NCBI GenBank assembly: GCA_020026415.1
Contig: JAHHQL010000008.1
Span: 1-64,000, forward strand
Source: Alistipes sp.
GTDB taxonomy: Bacteria; Bacteroidota; Bacteroidia; Bacteroidales; Rikenellaceae
DNA length: 64,000 nucleotides
Direction of reading: 5' to 3'
The notes beneath the pieces are model-generated. The model ran no database searches and was not told where the DNA came from. It worked only from the letters and a program-made list of their open reading frames with translations. Positions 7,633-16,400 of this stretch are shown here, in pieces. The translations under genes and the position numbers were made by a program. How positions within the stretch are numbered: position 1 is the stretch's first letter; every line of letters begins with the position of its first letter.

Positions 7633-8973
7633 ATGAAAATCGTTGTTGCGGGAGCCGGTGAAATGGGCAGCCATTTGGCGCGAATGCTGAGTGGTAACGG
7701 CCACGAAATTACCATCATTGATGCCGATCCCAAACTTTTGGCCGAGGTGGGCAGCCTTGCCGATGTTATTGCTTTCGAGGGCGATTCCACGACCTTCGAG
7801 GTGTTGCGCAAGGCGCAGGTGCGCAAGTGCGACCTGTTTATCGCCGTCAATCACGAGGAGAACGACAACATCGTGGCGGCCATGATGGCCAAAAAACTGG
7901 GTGCCAAGAAATCCATTGCCCGTATCGACAACAACGAATACCTCGAACCCAACAACAAGGAGATGTTTATCGAGATGGGTATCGACTACCTGTTCTATCC
8001 CGAAAAGGTGGCTGCCCGCGAGGTGATCAACCTTCTGGGACACACCTCCACAACGGAATATGTCGATTTTTCGAGCGGAAAACTCTCGCTGGTCGTTTTC
8101 CGTCTGGAACCCAATTCGACCCTGATCGGTCGTCCGCTGTCGGGTTTCGACGAGAAACTCAACCAACTCAGTTACCGTACCGTGGCGATCACGCGAGGCG
8201 GTGAAACCATTATCCCCAAGAGTTCCGAACGATTCATGGAGGACGACATCATCTACGTCATTGCGCGTCACGATGCCGCCCGCGAGGTGATGGAGTATTC
8301 GGGTCAGAAAAATATCGAGATCAACAACCTGATGATTTTGGGCGGTTCGCGCATCGGTATCCGCATCGCCATGGAGTTGCAGGACGAGGTCAATGTGAAA
8401 CTCATCGACTACCACGCCGACAAGGCGTACAGACTGGCGGAGATGCTCGACAAGACGCTCATCATCAACGAGGACGGCCGTAATACCGATGCCATGCTTG
8501 AGGAGGGTCTGGCCAATATGGATGCTTTCGTGGCAGTGACGGGTCGAAGCGAGACGAATATCCTCGCGGCAATGCTGGCCAAGCGTATGGGCGTGAAGAA
8601 GGTCATCGCCGAGGTCGAGAACCTCAATTATATCAACCTCGCCGAGTCGATCGGTATCGACACGATCATCAACAAGAAACTGGTCACGGCATCGAACATC
8701 TTCCGATTCACGATGTCCACCGATGTGCAGGCGATCAAGTGCCTGACGGGCAGCGATGCCGAAGTTTTGGAATTTATCGTCAAACCCAATGCCCCCGCCA
8801 CCAAGGCACGCATCCGCGACATCGGCCTGCCGGACGATGTGATCGTGGGCGGTATCGTGCGTGGCGACAAGGTGTTCATCGCCGTGGGTTCGACGCAGAT
8901 CAATCCCTACGACCGTGTGGTGGTGTTTGCCATGCCGGGATCGGTCGAGAAGGTGGGATACTACTTTAACTGA
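7633..8973 (+). CDS. trkA: Trk potassium uptake system regulatory subunit TrkA
   Basis: 446 residues with the tandem layout of full-length TrkA: two repeats, each an NAD-binding RCK_N domain followed by an RCK_C domain. The first Rossmann motif is GAGEMG (about 7-12); the second is GGSRIG, in which Ser replaces the middle Gly. Acidic residues ending strand 2 (IIDAD and LIDYH) fit NAD(H) binding. TrkA forms a cytoplasmic ring that gates the TrkH channel in response to nucleotides. No trkH lies in the window, so the channel is encoded elsewhere. This is the first gene of a seven-gene operon, followed after 18 nt by the GH3-family gene. Confidence 0.92.
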   Translation: MKIVVAGAGEMGSHLARMLSGNGHEITIIDADPKLLAEVGSLADVIAFEGDSTTFEVLRKAQVRKCDLFIAVNHEENDNIVAAMMAKKLGAKKSIARIDNNEYLEPNNKEMFIEMGIDYLFYPEKVAAREVINLLGHTSTTEYVDFSSGKLSLVVFRLEPNSTLIGRPLSGFDEKLNQLSYRTVAITRGGETIIPKSSERFMEDDIIYVIARHDAAREVMEYSGQKNIEINNLMILGGSRIGIRIAMELQDEVNVKLIDYHADKAYRLAEMLDKTLIINEDGRNTDAMLEEGLANMDAFVAVTGRSETNILAAMLAKRMGVKKVIAEVENLNYINLAESIGIDTIINKKLVTASNIFRFTMSTDVQAIKCLTGSDAEVLEFIVKPNAPATKARIRDIGLPDDVIVGGIVRGDKVFIAVGSTQINPYDRVVVFAMPGSVEKVGYYFN

Positions 8974-8991
8974 TTTTAAATTTACGGAATC

Positions 8992-10485
8992 ATGTCACTG
9001 AAAAATAGTTTGTTCAAACTCTATTTTGCACCGCGTATGCGGGCGATTGATTCCTTCCGCCGTCATCCCGAAGAGGTGCAGCAGAAGATGTTCGAGCGGC
9101 TCCTCGAAAAGGGACGCAAGACGGCATTCGGTGCGGAGTACGATTTAAAAAACATCCGTACCGTCACGGAATTTGAGCAACACATTCCGACATTCGATTA
9201 CGAAAAGTTCAAACCCTACATCGAACGCATGCGGCGGGGCGAACGCAACGTGACCGCTCCGGGACGCATCGCGCTCTTTGCCAAATCGTCGGGTACGACT
9301 TCCGACCGCAGCAAATACATCCCTGTCACCCGCGAATCGGTCTATTGGAACCATACGCTCGGTATGCGCGATGTGGCGACGGTCTATGCCGACACCCACC
9401 CCGAGACCAAGGTCTTCGACGGCAAGACGCTGACGCTGGGCGGTTCGTGCGAGATGGAGAACGGCTGTCTGGTCGGTGATTTGTCGGCCGTGCTGATCAA
9501 GGTGATGAACTTTTGGGGCGGCTGGTTCCGTGCTCCCAAGACCGATACGGCGATCATTCCCGATTTCTATGAAAAGGTCGATGCAATCTGCCGCGAATGT
9601 GTCGGTGAAAAGATCACTTCGTTTGCGGGTGTCCCGTCGTGGAACCTCGAAATGATGCACAAGGTGTTGGAATATACGGGTAAAAAGAACCTTTTGGAGG
9701 TGTGGCCCGATCTGGAGTTCTTCGCACACGGCGGCGTGGAGTTTACGCCCTACCGCCGGTCGTTCCGCGAGTTGATTCCCTCGGACGACATGAACTATAT
9801 GGAAACCTACAACGCATCGGAAGGTTTCTTTGCACTGGCCGATGATCCGTCGAAGAGCGATATGCTGCTGATGCTGGATTACGGCACGTTCTTCGAATTT
9901 AGAGACGGCGACAAGATCGTTCCGCTGTCGGGTGTCGAGCGGGGACGCTCCTACGCGATGCTCATCACCTCGAACAACGGCTTGTGGCGTTACGAAATAG
10001 GCGATCGTGTGGAATTTACCTCGACCGATCCCTACCGCATCCGCTTTGCAGGCCGTACCAAACAGTATATCAACGTGTTCGGCGAGGAATTGATCGTGGA
10101 TAATGCCGATAATGCACTGACCGAGGCCTGTCGCCGTACGGGAGCCGTGGTCGATGAATACAGCGTCGCACCCTGCTATATGTCGCTCGACAAACGCGGC
10201 GCACACGAATGGATCGTGGAATTTGAACACGAACCCGATTCGCTGGAGCATTTTGCCCAAGAGTTGGACGAGGCTCTCCGCCGCATCAATTCCGACTACG
10301 ACGCCAAACGCAAAACCACGCTGGAGCGTCAGCATCTGTCGTTGGTCGGGCGGGGGCATTTCCTCGAATGGATGCGTGCCCGTCACAAGAACAAGGTGCC
10401 GCGCCTGATGAACGATCGTCATGCGGCCGACGACATCCGTTCCTTCGGACGGGGTGTCCGCGAATATAATACGAACGGAAAATAA
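8992..10485 (+). CDS. GH3 auxin-responsive-promoter family protein (acyl-adenylate/amino acid ligase-like)
   Basis: 497 residues, full family length. The adenylate-forming signature SSGTTSDRSKYIPV (about 99-112) is the GH3 form of the ATP phosphate-binding loop. YNASEGFFALAD and LWRYEIGDRVEF match the later ATP and substrate motifs. Plant GH3 enzymes activate a carboxylate with ATP and conjugate it to an amino acid. Bacterial homologues are common in Bacteroidota but their substrates are not settled. It lies between trkA and the deoxynucleoside kinase gene with gaps of 18 and 13 nt, so it is co-transcribed, though the neighbours give no hint of a substrate. Confidence 0.88.
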   Translation: MSLKNSLFKLYFAPRMRAIDSFRRHPEEVQQKMFERLLEKGRKTAFGAEYDLKNIRTVTEFEQHIPTFDYEKFKPYIERMRRGERNVTAPGRIALFAKSSGTTSDRSKYIPVTRESVYWNHTLGMRDVATVYADTHPETKVFDGKTLTLGGSCEMENGCLVGDLSAVLIKVMNFWGGWFRAPKTDTAIIPDFYEKVDAICRECVGEKITSFAGVPSWNLEMMHKVLEYTGKKNLLEVWPDLEFFAHGGVEFTPYRRSFRELIPSDDMNYMETYNASEGFFALADDPSKSDMLLMLDYGTFFEFRDGDKIVPLSGVERGRSYAMLITSNNGLWRYEIGDRVEFTSTDPYRIRFAGRTKQYINVFGEELIVDNADNALTEACRRTGAVVDEYSVAPCYMSLDKRGAHEWIVEFEHEPDSLEHFAQELDEALRRINSDYDAKRKTTLERQHLSLVGRGHFLEWMRARHKNKVPRLMNDRHAADDIRSFGRGVREYNTNGK

Positions 10486-10498
10486 AGAAATAAAAATT

Positions 10499-11110
10499 AT
10501 GTATATTGCCATTGCCGGAAACATCGGAAGCGGAAAGACGACTCTTACCACGCTTCTTACGGAACACTACAAGGCGAAAGCCTATCTGGAAGAGGTTGAT
10601 AATCCCTATATCGGTGATTTCTATGAGGATATGAATCGTTGGTCGTTCAATTTGCAGGTGTGCTTTCTTGCAAATCGAATCCGTCAGACGATGGATATGC
10701 TGGAGGACAGTTCCTCGAAGATGATCTTTCAGGATCGTACGATCTATGAGGATGCCCATATTTTTGCCGACAACCTCCATGAGATGGGACTGATGTCGGG
10801 TCGTGACATCGAGACCTACATGAAGATTTTCCAACTCATCACACGTCTGATCCCGAAACCCGACCTTCTGATTTATCTCCGTGCAAGCGAACCCAAACTC
10901 ATCGAACAGATCCGTAAGCGCGGACGTGAGTATGAGATGAATATTGACGAGGGCTATCTGACCCGTCTGAACAAGAAATACAACCATTGGATCGACACGA
11001 TCTACGACGGAAACATTCTGGTGGTGGACAAGGACAGGGAGGATTTTGTGGAAGATCCCGAAGTGTTCGCACGCATCTGTGCACGCATTGATGCTCTTAA
11101 AACGAAATAG
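10499..11110 (+). CDS. Deoxynucleoside kinase (dNK/dGK family)
   Basis: 203 residues. P-loop GNIGSGKTT (7-15), the DRTIYED motif that contains the ERS/DRS-type catalytic Arg, and a C-terminal lid with KRGREYE place it with deoxyadenosine/deoxyguanosine/deoxycytidine kinases, which phosphorylate salvaged deoxynucleosides with ATP. Specificity cannot be fixed from sequence alone. An ATG at 10499 starts the conserved MYIAIAGNIG segment; extending upstream would overlap the previous gene without family support. It follows the GH3 gene by 13 nt and precedes the methyltransferase gene by 3 nt. Confidence 0.9.
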   Translation: MYIAIAGNIGSGKTTLTTLLTEHYKAKAYLEEVDNPYIGDFYEDMNRWSFNLQVCFLANRIRQTMDMLEDSSSKMIFQDRTIYEDAHIFADNLHEMGLMSGRDIETYMKIFQLITRLIPKPDLLIYLRASEPKLIEQIRKRGREYEMNIDEGYLTRLNKKYNHWIDTIYDGNILVVDKDREDFVEDPEVFARICARIDALKTK

Positions 11111-11113
11111 CCG

Positions 11114-12487
11114 ATGACCTTACCCGCAGAGTTTATAGCCCGCATCAGGGAGGAATTGGGCGAAATGGAGGCCGCACGTCTGTGTGCGGTACTGGACGAA
11201 GAGCCTTCTGTCTCGGTGCGTCTGAATCCCCGCAAGATGCAGTCGCCTTTGGAAACTTGGAGCGATGTAAAGCCCGTGCCGTGGTGCTCGGAGGGGTATT
11301 ACCTCGCCACGCGACCCTCGTTTACGTTCGATCCCGTGTTCCATGCCGGAGCATACTACGTGCAGGAAGCCTCCTCGCAGTTTGTCGGAAGACTGTTGCG
11401 CGATGTGGATGTGCGCGGTGTACGCCTGTTGGATCTGTGTGCCGCTCCGGGCAGTAAAACCACGCTTTACGCATCGCTGGTCGGTGACGAAGGCTTGGTC
11501 GTGGCGAACGAAATCGACCGTCGCCGTGCCAATGTCCTTGCCGACAACGTCCGCAAGTGGGGTACGGGCAATGTGGCGGTATGTTCGTGCCGTCCGCAGC
11601 AGATCTCCGTCATGGAGGGTTGGTTCGATGTGGTGGCTGTCGATGCGCCCTGTTCGGGTGAGGGCATGTTCCGTAAGGACGAGGTTGCCCGTGAGGAATG
11701 GAGCGAAAACAACGTGAAAATGTGTGCCGCCCGTCAGGACGAAATCCTGAAGGAGGCGTGGCGGATGTTGCGCCCGGGGGGTACCTTATTATATAGTACC
11801 TGTACGTTCAACCGACTGGAGGACGAAGGATCGCTCGAAAGACTGATCCGATGGGCGGAGGACGAATTGGAGGTCGCACCCGACATCGCACCCGATCCCG
11901 AATGGGGGATTGCCGAGGGGCGGATCGGAGCGTTCCAAACCTTCCATTTCTATCCCCACCGCATCAAGGGTGAAGGATTTTTCGCCGCCGTGGCGCGTAA
12001 ACGGGCGGATGCACCGACCTCCAAACGCCTTGGCAAAGGTCAGAAATCGCCGATTACCACGGCGGATAAAGCGGCGCGTCAGGAACTTGCACGATGGGTG
12101 GAGTCGCCCGACCGCATGTCGTTTGTCGGGGTGGGAGATACCTACTACGCATGGTTCGCGGCACAGACCGATGCCCTGAAAGCCCTTTCGGAGCGTGTTC
12201 CCGTAATCTATTCCGGCGTGGCCGTGGGGCAGATCTTCAAGGGTAAGCTGAAACCCGACCCTGCACTGGCATTTTTTGCGGAACTCAACCGAAAGGCATT
12301 GCCCGTCACGGAATTGGACGACGAAGAGGTGTTGCGCTACCTGCGCCGGCAGGATATTGCGGCGGCACCCCTGACCGAGGGGATGAACCTTATTACGTAT
12401 CGGGGTTATGCACTGGGATTTGCCAAACGCATCTCGCAACGTGTCAATAATCTTTATCCCGATTCGCTGAGAATTATGAAACAATAA
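11114..12487 (+). CDS. RsmF-like rRNA (cytosine-C5)-methyltransferase, NOL1/NOP2/Sun family
   Basis: 457 residues. The N-terminal half is a SAM-dependent methyltransferase: SAM motif LLDLCAAPGSKTT, motif IV DAPCSGEGMFRKD and motif VI YSTCTFNRLEDEG, carrying the two cysteines used by RNA m5C enzymes. The C-terminal third (from about residue 300) resembles the RsmF C-terminal and PUA-like RNA-binding modules. E. coli RsmF modifies C1407 of 16S rRNA; the same target is plausible but unproven here. It sits inside the trkA operon, 3 nt after the kinase gene and 14 nt before the MerR gene. Confidence 0.88.
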   Translation: MTLPAEFIARIREELGEMEAARLCAVLDEEPSVSVRLNPRKMQSPLETWSDVKPVPWCSEGYYLATRPSFTFDPVFHAGAYYVQEASSQFVGRLLRDVDVRGVRLLDLCAAPGSKTTLYASLVGDEGLVVANEIDRRRANVLADNVRKWGTGNVAVCSCRPQQISVMEGWFDVVAVDAPCSGEGMFRKDEVAREEWSENNVKMCAARQDEILKEAWRMLRPGGTLLYSTCTFNRLEDEGSLERLIRWAEDELEVAPDIAPDPEWGIAEGRIGAFQTFHFYPHRIKGEGFFAAVARKRADAPTSKRLGKGQKSPITTADKAARQELARWVESPDRMSFVGVGDTYYAWFAAQTDALKALSERVPVIYSGVAVGQIFKGKLKPDPALAFFAELNRKALPVTELDDEEVLRYLRRQDIAAAPLTEGMNLITYRGYALGFAKRISQRVNNLYPDSLRIMKQ

Positions 12488-12501
12488 AATAACGAATTTT
12501 T

Positions 12502-12957
12502 ATGGCTGAAAAACTTTTTTACACCATGGGCGAGGTTGCCGAAATGTTTGACGTCAATCAGTCGTTGATTCGTCACTGGGAAACCCATTTCAAGGAACTC
12601 AAACCCAAAAGAAACAAGAAAGGGAACCGCCTGTTCACGCCCAAGGATGTGGAGTATCTGAAACTGATTTACCACTTGGTCAAGGAGCGTGGCATGACCC
12701 TTGACGGAGCCGCCAAGGTACTGCGCGAACACCGTACCGACGGATCTCTGAACCGCGATGTGGAACTTATGGAACGCTTGCAGAAGATCCGTTCGCTGTT
12801 GTTGGAGGTGAGGGAAGACCTCAAGATCGAGGGTGATGAGATTTACCCCGACTCGGAGAGTGCAGTCGTCAATAACGAGGTGCAACGCACCGAAAAGTCG
12901 GACGGGGAGGATAAGGATCGTGAGTTGTTTGCTTTCTACGAGCAGTCGCTCTTTTAA
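12502..12957 (+). CDS. MerR family transcriptional regulator
   Basis: 151 residues. The N-terminal winged helix-turn-helix is typical: YTMGEVAEMFDVNQSLIRHWE (about 10-30), then the wing with NRLFTPKDVEYLKLIYHLVKERG. The C-terminal part is a coiled-coil dimerisation segment (about 90-125) and an acidic tail, with no cysteine metal-binding loop, so it is not a metal sensor of the MerR/CueR kind. Homologues in Bacteroidota are often found beside the Nif3-like gene, as here (12 nt gap). The ligand and target promoters are unknown, and it may regulate its own operon. Confidence 0.88.
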   Translation: MAEKLFYTMGEVAEMFDVNQSLIRHWETHFKELKPKRNKKGNRLFTPKDVEYLKLIYHLVKERGMTLDGAAKVLREHRTDGSLNRDVELMERLQKIRSLLLEVREDLKIEGDEIYPDSESAVVNNEVQRTEKSDGEDKDRELFAFYEQSLF

Positions 12958-12969
12958 ACATAAACGGCT

Positions 12970-13761
12970 ATGATAATCAAACAAATAACCGATCTGATCG
13001 AGGCATTTGCACCGCTCGATCTTCAGGAGGATTACGACAATTCGGGTCTGATCGTGGGTCGCTATGACCAAGAGGTGCGCGGTGCACTTCTGGCGGTCGA
13101 TGTCACGGAGGCGGTGCTGGACGAGGCACACGAGAAGGGGTGTGATCTGATTATCACGCACCATCCCGTCGTGTTCCGCGGTATGAAACGCTTCAATTCG
13201 GCCGATCTGACACAGCGTTGTGTCGAGCGCGCCATCCGTGAGGGCGTTGCCCTGTATGCCTGCCATACGAATCTGGATGCCGCCCCCGGAGGAATGAGTT
13301 GGCGTCTGGCGGAAATTCTCGGCGTGGAAAACCTCGGTGTGCTGGAGCCGCACGCGGGTACTTCCAAGGAAGGTGCCGGTTTTGGCGTGGTGGGCGATCT
13401 GAAGGAAGAAACGGATACGCTGGAATTTATGCGGATGATGAAGAAACGATTGAACATCAGTGTGGTGCGCTATTCGGATCTTACCTCGGACAAAGTGGGG
13501 CGTATAGCCGTATGTACGGGTTCGGGTGTCGATCTCATAGAGGCGGCCTGTGCGGCAAGAGCCGACCTTTACATCACCGCCGACATGAAATATCACGACT
13601 TCGCAATTCCCGACAAAAGGCTTACGGTGGCCGATATCGGACATTTTGAGAGCGAATATTGTGCAATTCAGTTGATTTTTGATATTTTATCGAAAAAATT
13701 GATTACCTTTGCCGTTCGCAAGAGTGAGTGTTCTTGCAATCCCGTGAACTATTTGGTTTAA
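12970..13761 (+). CDS. Nif3-like dinuclear metal centre hexameric protein
   Basis: 263 residues, the short form without the inserted PII-like middle domain. Metal ligands are visible as ITHHPVVFRG (His-His), CHTNLDAAPGG and, near the C-terminus, DIGHFESE. Family members assemble as hexameric toroids with two metal ions per subunit. Proposed activities include GTP cyclohydrolase I type 2, but the physiological role is not settled. It is placed between the MerR regulator and the zinc-ribbon protein in the same operon. The last residues (SECSCNPVNYLV) are normal for the family. Confidence 0.9.
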   Translation: MIIKQITDLIEAFAPLDLQEDYDNSGLIVGRYDQEVRGALLAVDVTEAVLDEAHEKGCDLIITHHPVVFRGMKRFNSADLTQRCVERAIREGVALYACHTNLDAAPGGMSWRLAEILGVENLGVLEPHAGTSKEGAGFGVVGDLKEETDTLEFMRMMKKRLNISVVRYSDLTSDKVGRIAVCTGSGVDLIEAACAARADLYITADMKYHDFAIPDKRLTVADIGHFESEYCAIQLIFDILSKKLITFAVRKSECSCNPVNYLV

Positions 13762-13786
13762 GTCTATAACATATAAAGACATATAT

Positions 13787-14548
13787 ATGGCAACGCAAAA
13801 GAAAACAGCCGAAGTTGATTATTCGATGCAGGAGAAAATTCTCGCACTGTACAAATTGCAGAAGATTGACAGTAAAATTGATGAAATCAACAAGGTGAAA
13901 GGCGAACTGCCTTTGGAGGTTCAAGACCTTGAAGACGAAGTGGCCGGACTGACCACCCGTCAGGAGCGCATCAATTCGGAGATTGAGGAGCTCAATTCGC
14001 TCATCAAGCAGCGCAAGCGCGAGATCGACCAAGCCAAAATCCAAATCGGCAACTACAAGGAACAGCAGAACAACGTGCGCAACAACCGTGAGTTCGATGC
14101 CATTTCGAAGGAGATCGAGTATCAGGAACTTGAGATCGAGTTGGCCGAGAAGCGTCTCAAAGAGCACAACGCCGGAATCAAGGCCAAGAAAGTTCAGTTG
14201 GAAGAGGTTGCCAATTCGATTCAGGAACGTCAGGCCGATCTCGATGTCAAGAAGAAGGAGTTGGACGGCATCGAGGCTGAAACCGCACCGCGTGTGGCCG
14301 AATATCAGGCCGAGGCCGATGCGGCTTCCAAGAAGATCGACGAGCGTCTTCTGGCCGCTTACGAGCGTATCCGCCGTAACGTACACAACGGTCTGGCAGT
14401 AGTCACCGTTCGCCGCAATGCTTGTGGTGGTTGCTACAACCACATTCCTCCCCAGCGTCAGGCCGATATTCGTCAGGGAAAGAAAATCATCATCTGCGAA
14501 TATTGCGGTCGTATTCTGGTGGCTGATCCCGAAGCCCAGCAGGAGTAA
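13787..14548 (+). CDS. Coiled-coil protein with C-terminal C4 zinc ribbon
   Basis: 253 residues. Residues about 12-200 form a long antiparallel coiled coil of heptads rich in Glu, Lys, Gln and Ile. The C-terminus has a CxxC...CxxC zinc ribbon (CGGCYNHIPPQ and ICEYCGRIL). This is the widespread zf-RING_7/C4-type zinc ribbon family, which resembles coiled-coil factors that act on nucleic acid or RNA polymerase, but no precise function is established. It is the last gene of the trkA operon, 25 nt after the Nif3-like gene, and is followed by a 13-bp hairpin. Confidence 0.86.
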   Translation: MATQKKTAEVDYSMQEKILALYKLQKIDSKIDEINKVKGELPLEVQDLEDEVAGLTTRQERINSEIEELNSLIKQRKREIDQAKIQIGNYKEQQNNVRNNREFDAISKEIEYQELEIELAEKRLKEHNAGIKAKKVQLEEVANSIQERQADLDVKKKELDGIEAETAPRVAEYQAEADAASKKIDERLLAAYERIRRNVHNGLAVVTVRRNACGGCYNHIPPQRQADIRQGKKIIICEYCGRILVADPEAQQE

Positions 14549-14567
14549 CAAACAACGGAAAAACAAT

Positions 14568-14601
14568 GACAGCCGGAATCCCGAAAAAGATTCCGGCTGT
14601 C
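14568..14601 (+). terminator. Hairpin ending the trkA operon
   Basis: Perfect 13-bp stem GACAGCCGGAATC / GATTCCGGCTGTC with an 8-nt loop, starting 20 nt after the stop. It lacks a proper T-run (GTTGTGTGT follows), so it may act as a weak terminator or as an mRNA 3' stabiliser. Confidence 0.6.
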
Positions 14602-14773
14602 GTTGTGTGTATCCGCATGATACGCGGAGGAGAATTACCGAAAAATTTTTTTAACGAAGGGAAATCCTTGCCGAATGTGTGCCCCGTAACGGTCTTTTGT
14701 CCGGAATATTGTTCGTTTGGTCAGGTGTTATTTTAATAACATCGAAATCTTATCGACTTTTGCAAATAATCCT

Positions 14774-14781
14774 TAACTTTG
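14774..14781 (+). promoter_or_regulatory. -7 box of the nadE-rseC-rnf operon
   Basis: TAACTTTG, 34 nt before the nadE ATG. No TTTG at the right distance for a -33 element; the rest of the 267-nt gap upstream is AT-rich with no feature I can name. Confidence 0.55.
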
Positions 14782-14815
14782 TGCAGTTATATTCAACCGA
14801 TAAAGACGCAGTCTA

Positions 14816-16396
14816 ATGAAAATAGCCATTGCCCAGTTAAATTACACCATAGGTGATATTGAGGGAAATACCTCAAAGATCATTGGCGCAATTAATAAAG
14901 CCAAAGAACAACATGCGGATTTGGTCATCTTTGCCGAACATGCCGTTTGCGGAACTCCGGCATTTGACTTGTTGCGCAAAACCACTTTCCTCGAATTGTG
15001 TGAGGATGCTTTGGTCGCCATTGCTTCGTGTTGTGACAATATTGCCGCCATTGTCGGCCTGCCGATCCTGACGCATGAGGGCACCGTGAGTGCCGCCGCC
15101 TACATCCGCAATCGTAAGGTGATGCGTTACATCGGCAAGAAAAACATTACTGCCCGTCGAGAGATGGGCTTCATTGTTTCATCGAAAGGCTATGAGCAGA
15201 TCCGCATCAACGGCGAGAATTGCGTGGTCATCATCGGTGATGATCTGAGCCGTGAACGCGACTTCGACAAGTCGGTCTCGACCATCATTTCGATCAATTC
15301 CCGCAAGTACGGCAAGGGAAATCTGACCTACCGCTACGAGATGATGCACAATCTGGCATTTGTCGAGGGCAAGAATCTCGTTCTGGTCAATCAGGTGGGC
15401 GGTTCGACCGACATCGTCTATGACGGATCGTCGGGTGCTTTGAACAACAAGGGCGAACTGGTGCTTCTGATGAAACACTTCAAGGAAGATTTTCAGATTT
15501 TCGACACCAAAGCGGAGAATCCTCCGATCCTCGTTCCGACGAGTGTCGAGAAACATACCCAGATGCTTTATGAGGCCGCCGTGTGCGGTCTGCGCGATTT
15601 CTACGTCAAGAACGGCTACAAGAAGGCCTGTATCGGTCTTTCGGGCGGTATCGATTCGGCCGTGTGCGCCGCCATGGCGGTCGAGGCACTCGGCAGGGAG
15701 AATGTCCGTGCACTGCTTATGCCGTCGCAATTCTCGACCGACCATTCGGTGGAGGATGCCCGCGAGGTCGCCGAAAAATTAGGTATCGAATACAATGTGA
15801 TTCCCATCACCGAAATCTATACGAGCACCGTCAATACGCTCAAACCCGTCATCGGAGGCCGCGATTTCGACTCCACGGAGGAGAATATTCAGGCGCGTAT
15901 CCGTTCCGTACTCCTGATGGCGGTTCAGAACAAAACCGACTACGTGCTGCTGAACTCCTCGAACAAGAGCGAGAATGCACTGGGCTTCTGTACGCTTTAC
16001 GGCGATACATGCGGTGCATTCAGTCCCACGGGAGATATTTACAAGAGCGAGATGTACGACTTGGCGCGTTACATCAACCGCCTGCACGGCGATGTCATTT
16101 CCGACAAGATCCTCGACAAGGAACCCTCCTCGGAGTTGCATCCCGGACAGAAGGACAGCGACATCCTGCCCCCCTACGAGGTGGTCGATGCCATCCTCTA
16201 CCGTATGATCGAAGAGGGGCAGCACCGCGAGGAGATCGTCAATGCCGGATTTGATTCGGAAGTGGTCGAGAAGATCCACACGATGATCATGCGTAACGAG
16301 AAGAAGCGTTTCCAGTTTCCGCCCGTATTGCGCCTGTCGGCGTGCTCCTTCGGACACGAACGGCTCATGCCGCTGACCAACAAATACGGAGATTAA
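14816..16396 (+). CDS. nadE: NAD+ synthase, two-domain form with degenerate glutaminase site
   Basis: 526 residues. The C-terminal NAD synthetase domain (from about residue 260) is intact: LSGGIDSAVCAA ATP-pyrophosphatase loop, NSSNKSENALGFCTLYGD, and SSELHPGQKDSDILPPYEV. It adenylates deamido-NAD and amidates it to NAD+. The N-terminal nitrilase-fold domain normally hydrolyses glutamine using a Glu-Lys-Cys triad. Glu41 and a Lys at 108 or 109 are present, but the segment aligned with the family's CEDxW reads IIGDDLS, so the nucleophile is Gly141 (codon 15236-15238). The nearby Cys136 is five residues off. The enzyme may therefore use free ammonia. It leads the rnf operon, 4 nt before rseC. 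Confidence 0.9.
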   Translation: MKIAIAQLNYTIGDIEGNTSKIIGAINKAKEQHADLVIFAEHAVCGTPAFDLLRKTTFLELCEDALVAIASCCDNIAAIVGLPILTHEGTVSAAAYIRNRKVMRYIGKKNITARREMGFIVSSKGYEQIRINGENCVVIIGDDLSRERDFDKSVSTIISINSRKYGKGNLTYRYEMMHNLAFVEGKNLVLVNQVGGSTDIVYDGSSGALNNKGELVLLMKHFKEDFQIFDTKAENPPILVPTSVEKHTQMLYEAAVCGLRDFYVKNGYKKACIGLSGGIDSAVCAAMAVEALGRENVRALLMPSQFSTDHSVEDAREVAEKLGIEYNVIPITEIYTSTVNTLKPVIGGRDFDSTEENIQARIRSVLLMAVQNKTDYVLLNSSNKSENALGFCTLYGDTCGAFSPTGDIYKSEMYDLARYINRLHGDVISDKILDKEPSSELHPGQKDSDILPPYEVVDAILYRMIEEGQHREEIVNAGFDSEVVEKIHTMIMRNEKKRFQFPPVLRLSACSFGHERLMPLTNKYGD

Positions 16397-16400
16397 GGCA

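Noticed and set aside
8992..10485. Reading GH3 as glycoside hydrolase family 3
   Set aside because: The SSGTTSDRSKYIP loop is the auxin-responsive GH3 adenylase signature; no glycosidase motif is present.
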